Made by a program: the position numbers and the translations under genes. A stretch of DNA of 39,872 bases from Puniceicoccaceae bacterium (GTDB taxonomy: Bacteria > Verrucomicrobiota > Verrucomicrobiia > Opitutales > Coraliomargaritaceae). Below are positions 1 to 7,975 of this stretch, one piece after another (the first letter of the stretch is position 1; the number at the start of each line of letters is the position of its first letter). The stretch is taken from positions 1 to 39,872 of the forward strand of contig QOOZ01000015.1 of the NCBI GenBank assembly GCA_003331195.1. Direction: 5' to 3'. Under the pieces are notes generated by a model, which saw nothing but the letters and a program-made list of their open reading frames with translations, was not told where the DNA came from and ran no database searches.

Positions 1-98
<98 letters not shown>

Positions 99-107
99 TT
101 GCTTTTT

Positions 108-1214
108 TTAGGGTGAATTCGTAGGGACAAATTTATCCACTGGACGGATCACAATGTAGTCATGACTGCGCGTCTCAATGCCTACAGCTACGAGTAAGGC
201 AGTCAATTGACCGTGTTCATTGATAAATACCTGTGGGCGCTCAATACGGCTAACCTGGAGCTGCGAACCGTCTTCCAAATAGATGGGTTCTTCCTGAGTC
301 CAAACAGGGATTTTTGAGTATAATTCATACTCAATCCCATCCTTAGAGGTATAGTAAATGACCGGCTTTTGTACTCCCGTCACCTTGCCCTCCCAATCCG
401 TACAGATGACATTATATTGGTCGTTTGCCCACCATATGGTTGGATCCTCCAACTCGCAATTATAGGGCAATCGGTTTCGCCCATGGCCCAAAATATTGTA
501 AGGACCATTAATTTGATCAGCTGAATGTGCCCTTAAGCAAGCATCCCATTTCCCATCTTGTGTTGGTTCTGGCTTATGCTTGGACACCATGTAAACTGAG
601 CCATCATCGTGCATAAGCAACGCAGGATTGTTAGCGTCAACGATCGGGTGATCGATCGGCTCCCATGGACCTTCGATTGAATCTGAATATGCAAAACCAG
701 TCGACCACTGCGGAATCGCTAAATGATAAATCAGAAAACGGTCTTCCACCTTCACTATTTTAGGGTTATGAATCCCCTGAGTCGCCCATGGGTGCGTCGA
801 TGGGTGTAAGACAACTTCGGCAAACTCATACGGGCCAAATAAATTCTTAGACGTCGCTCGAATGACATGACTGCGTTTCCATCCGGAATCAAAAGAATAG
901 TCCTCGCTCTTCGGCCACCTCGAACAAAATAAATGATAAGTCTCTCCAACTTTTATGAGGGATGGATCCCACAAGCTCCAGCCTTCCATTTTAAATACAG
1001 CGGTCTTTGGTATTGGTCTGAGTGCCTGACGTAGGGGATTAGAGCTCGGATAAGTTACGACAGCATCTTCTGGCAAACGATAGCCAATTTGGTAGGGGTC
1101 CGACAAGGCCACCCCGCTCTCAGTTATTGATTCTCTGGAGCCTTGCAAATGGCCACTAATTACCACAATCGGCACCACAAATACTACTATTAGAGATGTA
1201 AAAGTATTTTTCAC
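108..1214 (-). CDS. Secreted five-bladed beta-propeller glycoside hydrolase (GH43-like)
   Basis: This 368-residue protein has an N-terminal hydrophobic segment (about residues 7-20) that looks like a signal peptide or anchor, so it probably acts outside the cytoplasm. Its fold signature is that of the GH43/GH117 clan: WSLWDPSLIKVGETYHLF (candidate catalytic base Asp), blade repeats such as FLIYHLA and SVYMVSK, and ELEDPTIWW carrying a candidate acid Glu. The family removes arabinose, xylose or related sugars from polysaccharides; the substrate cannot be read here. The start is GTG, with AAAGG just upstream. It is alone in islet 1, and its stop codon lies only 12 bp from the tmRNA CCA end. A perfect inverted repeat lies 49 bp upstream of its start. 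Confidence 0.72.
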   Translation of the reverse strand: MKNTFTSLIVVFVVPIVVISGHLQGSRESITESGVALSDPYQIGYRLPEDAVVTYPSSNPLRQALRPIPKTAVFKMEGWSLWDPSLIKVGETYHLFCSRWPKSEDYSFDSGWKRSHVIRATSKNLFGPYEFAEVVLHPSTHPWATQGIHNPKIVKVEDRFLIYHLAIPQWSTGFAYSDSIEGPWEPIDHPIVDANNPALLMHDDGSVYMVSKHKPEPTQDGKWDACLRAHSADQINGPYNILGHGRNRLPYNCELEDPTIWWANDQYNVICTDWEGKVTGVQKPVIYYTSKDGIEYELYSKIPVWTQEEPIYLEDGSQLQVSRIERPQVFINEHGQLTALLVAVGIETRSHDYIVIRPVDKFVPTNSP

Positions 1215-1262
1215 GAGCCTTTTGCTACCACCGAGTCACTGAATAGGTAAGTTCATAAATTT

Positions 1263-1290
1263 GTAAAATATTGCATTCTAAATATTTTAC
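1263..1290. promoter_or_regulatory. Perfect 10-bp inverted repeat, possible operator
   Basis: Arms GTAAAATATT and AATATTTTAC are separated by 8 bases, 49 bp upstream of the glycosidase start and 19 bp before tmRNA repeat copy 2. It could be a regulator site for the glycosidase gene, a recombinase arm site of the islet, or a weak hairpin. The sequence does not decide between these. Confidence 0.35.
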
Positions 1291-1308
1291 ACATAATTAT
1301 AATTTGCT

Positions 1309-1340
1309 GGATTCGAATTTGATTATCACCACCTCTACCA
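1309..1340 (+). repeat. tmRNA 3'-end repeat, copy 2 (degenerate)
   Basis: The last 13 bases match the tmRNA end at 11 positions (ACCACCTCTACCA). The T-loop part GGATTCGA is recognisable but is separated from the acceptor part by about 7 extra bases. The downstream bases TTTAAGGC are identical to those after copy 4. It separates islet 1 from islet 2. Confidence 0.6.
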
Positions 1341-1348
1341 TTTAAGGC

Positions 1349-3721
1349 TTATTCGCCATAAGGTATCCAAATATTTTTAACTTCTGTCGCTTGTCGTAAA
1401 AACTCTTTGCCCGCACCTTGCTTTGTATCCTGCCAATCTCGACTATACCCGTTATTCACCCAAGTGCGCTTCAAATTCGTGACCGATGCGCGCTCGATAC
1501 TCGCAGAGTGACCGTCCGCACCAAAATACCACAGCGCATCGACCTCCATGTGACCCGCCATAGTTTCGACTACATCGCTGTGTGCCGCGGTCACAATGTT
1601 CACGACGCCAGCAGGTAAGTCAGAAGTCTCTAAAACTTGATACAAATCTGTCGCCGCCAGTGGGTAGGCCTGAGAAGGCACGATCACGCATGTATTTCCC
1701 ATCGCGATCGCAGGTGCTAAGACCGACACCATGCCCAATAAAGGCGCTTGGTCTGAGCAGAGTATGCCAATAATGCCAACTGGTTCATGCATTGCTAAAG
1801 CAAGTCCGCGGATCGGCACACCGTGAGCCGCGCCATCGTATTTATCAGCCCATGCTGCATATATAAAAAGCCGATCAATCGACAAGTCCACCTCTGCCTT
1901 TGCAGATTCCGTAGCGGCACCCGTCATCGCTGTTATGCGCTGGGCAAACTCTTCGCGGCGCACAGATAAATTTTCAGCGATATAGTATAGAATCTGCGCG
2001 CGTAGATGAGCCGTTGATTTTGCCCATGAGCGAGCCGCATGGGCCGCTTCGACTGCATTGCGGATATCCTTTCGATTACCCTGCCCGACCAATCCCAATT
2101 GTTGCCCAGTGGATGAATAAACTGGAGTCGAGTAGCCACTGTCAGGGCGCACTTGACGCCCTGCGATGAAGAGCTTGGGCGTGCGATCAATTGAGCCTTC
2201 GACCGTCTCCGAACTGCCCTGCGGTGGCTCGATTAATTCGAGTGCTTCAGTGGATTGATAGCTTGGGCGAACATATGCATAAAGCCCCTCCCATCCACCT
2301 TCCCGACCAAAGCCACTCTCGCGGCAACCACCAAAGCCTGCGGCCGCATCAAATTGATTCGTGGTATTAATCCATGCGACACCGCAGACAATTTTAGGCG
2401 CTAGGTCTAAAGCTAAATTAATATTCTCCGTCCAGATCGAAGCTGCCAGCCCGTAGCGTGTATTATTTGCCAGTGCAACTGCCTCGGCAGGGGTGCGGAA
2501 GGTCGACCCGACTAGCACGGGACCAAATATTTCCTCCTGCATCAATCGGCAGGCGGGGTCGACTTCTGAAATAAAGGTGGGTGGGTAAAAGCTACCCTCA
2601 CTCGGGCAATCAATTGCTGCCACGTGCCTATGACCACCCTCCTCTAGGCCCTCATCGACCAAACGTTTAATCGACTGCAGTTGCACAGGGTCGACTATGG
2701 CTCCGATATCAATCGATTTATCCATGGGATCTCCAATGCGTAATTTATCCATTCTAGAGCGCAGCTTTCGGTGAAATACCTCGGCCACTCCTTCCTGCAC
2801 AAATAAACGAGATCCCGCGCAGCACACCTGCCCCTGATTGAGCCAGATTGCATCCACTAGACCTTCCACGGCGCTGTCTATGTCGGCATCGTCAAAAACG
2901 ATGTAGGGCGACTTGCCTCCTAGCTCTAGAGTAATCGCTTTGCCCTGTCCCGCAATCGCTTGGCGGATATGCCGACCCACAGCAGTCGAACCTGTAAATG
3001 CAACTTTATCGACATCTGGATGGATCACGACCTGCTCGCCCACACTGCCGTTGCCGGTGAGAATGTTGACGACACCATTCGGCAAGCCTGCCTCCTGACA
3101 AATCTCGGCAAAGAGCAGCGCTGTCAGCGAAGTATACTCGGCTGGCTTGAGTACCACGGTATTTCCCATAGCCAGAGCTGGAGCGATTTTCCACGCCAAC
3201 ATTAAGAGCGGAAAGTTCCAGGGTATGACCTGAGCAGCCACTCCTAGCGCTTGATAATCTGGCATTTCATCCGCCATTAACACTGCAGCACCCGCATGGA
3301 AGTAAAAATGACGCGCTACTAAGGGCACATCAATGTCGCGACTTTCACGGATCGGTTTGCCGTTGTCTAGGGTCTCTAAGACCGCGAATAAACGCGAGTG
3401 CTTCTGGACCAGGCGAGCTATGGCGTAGAGATACTTAGAGCGTGCCGATCCTCCCATAGATTCCCAACCTGCCTGAGCTCCTCGAGCTGCGCTGACCGCA
3501 GCATCCACATCAGCCGTCTGCGCCTGGCATAGTTTAGCCAGCAATTCATTGTTGGCTGGGTTATGAGTCGCAAAAGATTCACGCCCTGCCGGTTTCACAA
3601 AGACGCCATTGATAAATAGCCCAAAGTCTGCACCTCGTTCCTCTATCCATTTAAGGGCCGCTGCAGAGCTTTCAGGCGCAGTGCCGTAGTCCATGGTTTC
3701 CAAAATTTTATTAACTTTCAT
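1349..3721 (-). CDS. Two-domain aldehyde dehydrogenase, ALDH16-like
   Basis: It is predicted to oxidise an aldehyde to the acid with NAD(P). At 790 residues it is much longer than a normal ALDH (about 490). Residues about 35-510 form a complete catalytic unit: IPWNFPL with the oxyanion Asn169, LELGGK with general base Glu266, and GQVCCAGSR with nucleophile Cys300. Residues about 525-790 are a second, shortened ALDH-like unit (GIIGILCSDQAPLLGMVS, AMGNTCVIV) with no GQxC active site. That layout is known from family 16 dehydrogenases, where the second unit is non-catalytic. The gene follows deoC with 3 bp between them, so the likely substrate is acetaldehyde released by the aldolase or a related deoxyribose product. 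Its stop lies 9 bp from tmRNA repeat copy 2. Confidence 0.9.
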   Translation of the reverse strand: MKVNKILETMDYGTAPESSAAALKWIEERGADFGLFINGVFVKPAGRESFATHNPANNELLAKLCQAQTADVDAAVSAARGAQAGWESMGGSARSKYLYAIARLVQKHSRLFAVLETLDNGKPIRESRDIDVPLVARHFYFHAGAAVLMADEMPDYQALGVAAQVIPWNFPLLMLAWKIAPALAMGNTVVLKPAEYTSLTALLFAEICQEAGLPNGVVNILTGNGSVGEQVVIHPDVDKVAFTGSTAVGRHIRQAIAGQGKAITLELGGKSPYIVFDDADIDSAVEGLVDAIWLNQGQVCCAGSRLFVQEGVAEVFHRKLRSRMDKLRIGDPMDKSIDIGAIVDPVQLQSIKRLVDEGLEEGGHRHVAAIDCPSEGSFYPPTFISEVDPACRLMQEEIFGPVLVGSTFRTPAEAVALANNTRYGLAASIWTENINLALDLAPKIVCGVAWINTTNQFDAAAGFGGCRESGFGREGGWEGLYAYVRPSYQSTEALELIEPPQGSSETVEGSIDRTPKLFIAGRQVRPDSGYSTPVYSSTGQQLGLVGQGNRKDIRNAVEAAHAARSWAKSTAHLRAQILYYIAENLSVRREEFAQRITAMTGAATESAKAEVDLSIDRLFIYAAWADKYDGAAHGVPIRGLALAMHEPVGIIGILCSDQAPLLGMVSVLAPAIAMGNTCVIVPSQAYPLAATDLYQVLETSDLPAGVVNIVTAAHSDVVETMAGHMEVDALWYFGADGHSASIERASVTNLKRTWVNNGYSRDWQDTKQGAGKEFLRQATEVKNIWIPYGE

Positions 3722-3724
3722 AAC

Positions 3725-4681
3725 TTATCCAATAGCATGGCGGTGATTGGCCGAGTAATGGCCTGATAAATGGTGTTCTAGTTGGCGCTCTATGTCGCCA
3801 AGTAAGCTTGAAGCACCAAAGCGAAACAAATCTGGCTGCAGCCAACGATCTCCTAACTCTTCTTTAATCAGTGCGAGGTAGTTGAGTGAATCCTTAGCTT
3901 TTGAAATACCTCCGGCTGGTTTGTAACCGATGTGATACCCAGTGCGTTCGTAATAATCACGGATTTGCCGAATCATCGTCAGACTAACTGGCAGAGTCGC
4001 ATTGACACTCTCCTTGCCCGTCGAGGTCTTTATAAAATCCGCACCCGCCATCATACAAATTAAAGAAGCCCGCGCTACATTGCGCAAACTGCCCAGTTCA
4101 CCGGTCGCTAAAATGGCTTTTACATGGGCCTCACCACAAGCAGCGCGAAAGGATTGCATTTCTTCATATAGTGCCTGCCAGTCCTGCGTCAATACATGCC
4201 GGCGAGAAATCACAATGTCGATCTCAGCAGCTCCAGCTTTGACCGATTCACCAATTTCAGCCAATCGAAGCGCGTAGGGAGACAGCCCTGCGGGGAAGCC
4301 CGTGGAGACGGCCGCCACTGGAATATTACTGCCATCCAAAGCCGCCACTGCCGCGGGAACCATCTCATGGTAAACACAAATGGCTGCGGTGTGAACTCTC
4401 TCAGAAGCGATATCTAATGCGCGCAGGAGGTCGCGGCGCACCGGCATCCGCGCCTTTCGGCACAAGCGCCGCACCCGCTGCTCGGTATCATCACCCGAAA
4501 GAGTAGTTAAGTCTATACAAGTTAAAGCTTTTAGTAACCATGCAGCTTGGTGGTTTTTCTTAATCGAACGTCGCCCAGGCAGCGTCTTGCAGCGCCGCTC
4601 AATCGCTGAGGTATTCGCTTGCACCGACAAAACCCAATCAAGGTCAAGCGGTAGTCCTGGATTACGCTGAAGTAAGTTCAT
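3725..4681 (-). CDS. deoC: Deoxyribose-phosphate aldolase, eukaryote-like long form
   Basis: It splits 2-deoxyribose-5-phosphate into glyceraldehyde-3-phosphate and acetaldehyde. The Schiff-base lysine motif is DFIKTSTGKE, the second lysine is in GYKPAGGI, and the acidic residue is in AEIDIVI. The phrases KNHQAAWLLKALTCIDLTTL, LTQDWQALYEEM and FRFGASSLLGDIERQ follow the human DERA sequence, as I recall it, more closely than the short E. coli type. The frame is open to 4783, but homology starts at NPGLPLDLDW, so the ATG at 4681 (318 residues, the same length as human DERA) is preferred. No clear Shine-Dalgarno is seen. It forms a two-gene unit with the downstream ALDH, which suggests deoxynucleoside or deoxyribose use. 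Confidence 0.93.
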   Translation of the reverse strand: MNLLQRNPGLPLDLDWVLSVQANTSAIERRCKTLPGRRSIKKNHQAAWLLKALTCIDLTTLSGDDTEQRVRRLCRKARMPVRRDLLRALDIASERVHTAAICVYHEMVPAAVAALDGSNIPVAAVSTGFPAGLSPYALRLAEIGESVKAGAAEIDIVISRRHVLTQDWQALYEEMQSFRAACGEAHVKAILATGELGSLRNVARASLICMMAGADFIKTSTGKESVNATLPVSLTMIRQIRDYYERTGYHIGYKPAGGISKAKDSLNYLALIKEELGDRWLQPDLFRFGASSLLGDIERQLEHHLSGHYSANHRHAIG

Positions 4682-4942
4682 GGCATTTATGTCAAGATAA
4701 ATTAAAACCGGATAACAATGGGCGCTTTGCTCACGCTGGCAAGAACTGAACAAAATCGCTGATAGCTCACAGAGGTGAGCCAAGCGAACCTCCGCCCCCT
4801 ACTCTAAATTCCTCCGAATTCCTACGAACTTCCTGACCCAGAATGAGCTTTTAAGACACCTTTTGTCGTAAGGCAGAAAAACCATTCGCTCGTAATCTAC
4901 TGTAGTAAAAATACTTACAAATTACATTATTTTTCAGGGTGC

Positions 4943-4967
4943 GATACGACTCCCACCACCTCCACCG
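4943..4967 (+). repeat. tmRNA 3'-end repeat, copy 3
   Basis: It matches copy 1 at 21 of 25 positions (differences at 2, 4, 13 and the last base), with CGACTCCC and CCACCTCCACC intact. It is preceded by ATTACA and an ATTTTT run, as is copy 4. It separates islet 2 from the AT-rich islet 3. Confidence 0.72.
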
Positions 4968-5026
4968 ATTTTAGCCAGTGTTTATTGGACTTCTGGGCTG
5001 TTACCAAATTCTAACTTATTGAACAG

Positions 5027-5245
5027 CTATTTTTGCTTATTAATTTTTAATTTTTTAATAGACTTCGTTAAATCATCCCAATTAGCAAGCAAGCTACCGA
5101 CTGCAAATATTGCGAGTCCGTGATGGGATGCAAAAGCTTCAAATTCGTGAAGTCCTAATTCTACTGAGATTTCCAATATGCAGGAAATCAATAGAATCCC
5201 ATAAGTTATTATGCCGAGGATTGGGGATCTATTAAAATCAATCAT
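5027..5245 (-). CDS. Small predicted membrane protein
   Basis: This is a 72-residue hypothetical protein with two hydrophobic segments: about residues 9-27 (ILGIITYGILLISCILEIS) and about 42-54 (HHGLAIFAVGSLLAN). They are followed by a lysine-rich tail (KSIKKLKINKQK) that should stay in the cytoplasm. I recognise no family. The DNA is AT-rich, as is the rest of islet 3. It is the first gene inside islet 3 and, like the first genes of islets 1 and 2, it reads toward the tmRNA repeat on its left. It may be real but is short. Confidence 0.45.
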   Translation of the reverse strand: MIDFNRSPILGIITYGILLISCILEISVELGLHEFEAFASHHGLAIFAVGSLLANWDDLTKSIKKLKINKQK

Positions 5246-5378
5246 AACTTTTTTTATTATGCACTTAAATCTTAAAAAATTAAAAATCTACGTAGGCAGT
5301 TGACGTGATACGAAATTAGATCAAGCAATAAATATACCATCTTGTTGAGTGAAGTATCTTTTAGGAGGCAATTGATAT

Positions 5379-5438
5379 ATGCATCAGCAAGTGGCTTCTA
5401 TTCCAACACTGCCCAAGCAGCCTTCCCATAACAAATGA
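5379..5438 (+). CDS. 19-codon upstream ORF coupled to the lipoprotein gene
   Basis: AGGAGG at 5363-5368 is one of the strongest Shine-Dalgarno sites in the window, but it lies far upstream of the lipoprotein ATG (5435). It correctly serves an ATG at 5379 that encodes MHQQVASIPTLPKQPSHNK. The TGA of this frame overlaps the lipoprotein start as ATGA (5435-5438). This suggests a leader peptide whose translation delivers ribosomes to the lipoprotein start. The peptide has no recognisable function. Confidence 0.4.
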   Translation: MHQQVASIPTLPKQPSHNK

Positions 5439-5902
5439 AAGTTCTATTATTAATATCGATAATATTGTTAGCAGGCTGTGCTACTCCATATAAGCAATCA
5501 GGTCTACTAGGCGGATTTAAAGAGATCAGATTATCCGATAATTCATTCAGGGTTACTTTTAATGGCAATGCCCACACATCTTCTGATAAAGCATCGAATT
5601 ATTGCCTTTTGAGATGTGCAGAACTTTGCCTTCAAAATGGATATAAGTACTTTGTTCTGATTAGTGAAAATACACACATTGAGAATTCAACGCATTCATC
5701 ACCTACATATGCACGAACTACGCATATCGGTCATTACAGCTATACTAGAGTGTATGGTGGTCAGACTTACAGCCACAATGTTCCAACATCTACTAATGAA
5801 ATACTGTGTTTTGAAGAAAAGCCAGAAGGTTACTCTTACGACGCCTCATACATTAAAGATTCTTTTATGGAGGAGTATCAGCTAAGTAGTATGGACCAAT
5901 GA
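5435..5902 (+). CDS. Lipoprotein of the CC0125/CC1285 type
   Basis: This is a 155-residue lipoprotein. A short hydrophobic signal ends in lipobox LLAGC, so the mature protein would begin at Cys15 and be anchored to a membrane. The mature part has the pattern FRVTFNGNAHTSSDKASNYC, then LRCAELCLQNGYKYFVL. This fits the small CC0125/CC1285 lipoprotein family (YxVxFxGN...LxRAAELxxxxGYxxF). The middle (residues about 80-120) is rich in Ser, Thr, His and Tyr. Translation appears coupled to the 19-codon ORF before it, and a 44-codon frame follows after 2 bp. The biological role is unknown. Confidence 0.72.
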   Translation: MKVLLLISIILLAGCATPYKQSGLLGGFKEIRLSDNSFRVTFNGNAHTSSDKASNYCLLRCAELCLQNGYKYFVLISENTHIENSTHSSPTYARTTHIGHYSYTRVYGGQTYSHNVPTSTNEILCFEEKPEGYSYDASYIKDSFMEEYQLSSMDQ

Positions 5903-5904
5903 GC

Positions 5905-6039
5905 ATGAAAACAATCAGAGAAGCATTTACCAGCAGGCACCTAATCTATGTGCGCAATAGCGAGATAGCATTCAAGCGAGGCCCTGCACATGCAGCATCC
6001 CTAGAATACCCCATTTTAGCACAAAGATATTTGGTCTAG
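5905..6039 (+). CDS. Possible 44-residue protein downstream of the lipoprotein
   Basis: An ATG two bases after the lipoprotein stop opens a 44-codon frame (begins MKTIREAFTSRHL, ends AQRYLV, stop TAG at 6037-6039). The product would be basic and soluble, with no signal or membrane helix. It could be the last gene of the lipoprotein unit, translated by re-initiation, or a chance frame. It ends 7 bp before the convergent regulator gene. No family is recognised. Confidence 0.3.
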   Translation: MKTIREAFTSRHLIYVRNSEIAFKRGPAHAASLEYPILAQRYLV

Positions 6040-6045
6040 TAGACA

Positions 6046-7485
6046 CTACGAGCCCCTTGGCTGACTGTTAGGATGTTTTCCATATAATTTGAGTTTTTCC
6101 CTCAATGTGAAACGCGAGACGCCCAGCAAGCGTGCCGCTTTAGCTTGGTTTCCATCGGATCTCTCTATTGCCATGGTATAAACTTCCCGTTCAAACTTCT
6201 CTGTTAAAATGGGTAAAGCCGCTTCAATTTCATTTGCTGCCGCACGATTAAATTCACATTCGATAATCTGTTTCAGCTGATCTTGTTTTTTAGCTAAAAT
6301 TTGTGATTCCTTTATGATATTATCAAAATGTTCTACGTCGAGGGTCGTATTTTTAGAGTTTAATAAAGCCTTACTAATTACATTCTGTAACTGCCGTATA
6401 TTACCTGGCCATTCAAGTTGTGTCAGATAATCAATTGCTTTCTTGGAAAAGTTTGGAGTTGCCAGACCGTACTCAGTGGCAAACTTCTGCAAAAAATAAC
6501 TAACTAAATCAGGAATATCGTCTCGCCGATCCCTAAGAGGTGGAATGTTTATAGATATAACATTGAGCCTATAGAATAGATCTTCACGAAATGTGCCCTC
6601 AGAAACCATTGATTCCAAATTCCTGTGCGTAGCCGCAATTATGCGAACATCTACTGGAATGTTCTTAGAACTTCCTACGCGCTGAATTGTTTTTTCCTGT
6701 AAAACACGTAACAGTTTTACCTGTAGTGATTGATCCAAGTCGCCAATTTCATCAAGGAATATGGTACCTCCGTGCGCTTGTTCGAATCTTCCCACTCGTA
6801 ACTGGCTTGCTCCAGTAAAGGAACCTTTCTCATGCCCAAAGAGTTCACTCTCTAACAAGTTCTCTGGTATCGCCGCGCAATTTACGGCTACAAATCCTTC
6901 GTGTGCACGATGACCATGCTGGTAAATTGCTCGTGCAATGAGTTCTTTACCAGTCCCGGTTTCGCCTCTGACTAGTACTGTCACTGTTTGTGAGGCAATT
7001 CTTCCTAGTTGCTTGTAAATATCACGCATAGCGCGACTTCGTCCAATTATTGTATCTTGATCACTAAATACCTCACCTATTTCAACTGGCTTAGAATTTA
7101 ATCTCAGATCAATTAGCGCTTGGTTGATTGAATCAAGAAGCTCCCGTGTCGTTACTGGTAACAAAAAGAAATCATAGGCTCCTGCCTTAATGATTTCTAT
7201 CGCTAAGCTACTCTTTTTATTTTCGCTGATAACAAGAATAGGAACTAAGCGCTGAGCTTTTTTTATTTTCAAAAGCACAGCTAATGGCGCCAGATCATTA
7301 AGATCACTCATTACCACAATCTCTGTCCTACAATTTTTTGAGATCAAATGGCTGTAGGCGTCATCTAGGTCACCAAAATATTCAAAGCCAGAACCCTTAT
7401 GCAGTAATTTTTGGATCTGTGTGCGCAGCTCTGGGCTTAACCCAAGATATAGTAGGTTCGTTACTGGTTTAGAATTATCATCCAT
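6046..7485 (-). CDS. Sigma-54-dependent activator with degenerate receiver domain (NtrC family)
   Basis: It activates sigma-54 RNA polymerase. From the ATG at 7485 (preceded by AAAGAG) it has 479 residues; a TTG at 7530 would add 15. The domains are receiver-like (about 10-125), AAA+ (about 145-380) and a Fis-type helix-turn-helix (about 430-470, NQAKAARLLGVSRFTLREKL). The AAA+ part has Walker A GETGTGKE, the sigma-54 contact loop GSFTGA and Walker B GGTIFLDEIGDL. The receiver lacks the paired acidic residues at its start (LLYLGLSP), and the invariant Lys before Pro is Leu (FFLLPVT), so phosphorylation control is doubtful. No histidine kinase is nearby. Its divergent neighbour has a sigma-54 promoter, with a palindrome between the two genes. 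Confidence 0.9.
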   Translation of the reverse strand: MDDNSKPVTNLLYLGLSPELRTQIQKLLHKGSGFEYFGDLDDAYSHLISKNCRTEIVVMSDLNDLAPLAVLLKIKKAQRLVPILVISENKKSSLAIEIIKAGAYDFFLLPVTTRELLDSINQALIDLRLNSKPVEIGEVFSDQDTIIGRSRAMRDIYKQLGRIASQTVTVLVRGETGTGKELIARAIYQHGHRAHEGFVAVNCAAIPENLLESELFGHEKGSFTGASQLRVGRFEQAHGGTIFLDEIGDLDQSLQVKLLRVLQEKTIQRVGSSKNIPVDVRIIAATHRNLESMVSEGTFREDLFYRLNVISINIPPLRDRRDDIPDLVSYFLQKFATEYGLATPNFSKKAIDYLTQLEWPGNIRQLQNVISKALLNSKNTTLDVEHFDNIIKESQILAKKQDQLKQIIECEFNRAAANEIEAALPILTEKFEREVYTMAIERSDGNQAKAARLLGVSRFTLREKLKLYGKHPNSQPRGS

Positions 7486-7536
7486 CTCTTTGTCTATGTC
7501 TTGTCTATAAGGGCTTACTAATTTAACCAATAGCTA

Positions 7537-7559
7537 ATGTGGTAAGTTACTTACCACAT
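7537..7559. promoter_or_regulatory. Perfect palindrome, likely enhancer (UAS) for the sigma-54 activator
   Basis: Arms ATGTGGTAAG and CTTACCACAT surround a 3-base centre, with no mismatch. The centre lies about 106 bp upstream of the sigma-54 promoter at 7654 and about 60 bp upstream of the activator start. That is the usual spacing for a bacterial enhancer-binding protein site. It probably serves the divergent activator and may also autoregulate it. Confidence 0.6.
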
Positions 7560-7653
7560 CAAGGGAAATCATTGACCATATAGTGCAAGTAAATTTTTTA
7601 TTTTTATTTTTAAATTACTGTATATCAATATTTTATAATTCACATAAAAAAAT

Positions 7654-7669
7654 TGGCACGGTGAATGCA
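7654..7669 (+). promoter_or_regulatory. Sigma-54 (-24/-12) promoter
   Basis: The sequence TGGCACGGTGAATGCA matches the consensus TGGCACG-N4-TTGCA except for A instead of the first T. The GG and GC pairs have exactly the required spacing. Transcription would start near 7680, about 33 bases before the ATG of the YRG-repeat protein. Confidence 0.8.
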
Positions 7670-7712
7670 TATGTAATTACCTCTATTAAAAATCTAACCT
7701 AAACATCATAAA

Positions 7713-7955
7713 ATGAACAATAATATCATCAACTACCGAGGCGCAACGACTACTGCTAACGACGTAAAAGCTGGGAATCTATCTCACGCAAATTCGCTAC
7801 AAAATAGTAACCCAGAACTAAGCTATCGCGGATCACATTCCGATCATGCGAGTGTAACTGCTGGAAATCAGAAACATAACGAAGATCTTCGAAGTGTTGA
7901 TCCAACAATTACCTACCGTGGAGCATCTGTAAAATATTCAGAAATTCACGGATAA
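7713..7955 (+). CDS. 80-residue YRG triple-repeat protein under sigma-54 control
   Basis: The protein consists of two full units and one partial unit of an exact 30-residue period. YRG occurs at residues 8-10, 38-40 and 68-70; AGN at 20-22 and 50-52; His at 25 and 55; Leu at 29 and 59; Pro at 34 and 64. Outside these positions the units differ strongly, which points to selection on the protein pattern. It is hydrophilic, without a signal peptide, membrane helix or cysteine. The LSYRG/ITYRG motif recalls the short DUF4278-type YRG repeats, but I cannot confirm membership. The ATG follows ATAAA with no Shine-Dalgarno. A sigma-54 promoter precedes it and a strong terminator follows, so it is a single-gene unit. 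Function unknown. Confidence 0.8.
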   Translation: MNNNIINYRGATTTANDVKAGNLSHANSLQNSNPELSYRGSHSDHASVTAGNQKHNEDLRSVDPTITYRGASVKYSEIHG

Positions 7956-7975
7956 TACTTATCTAAAATTACTAG

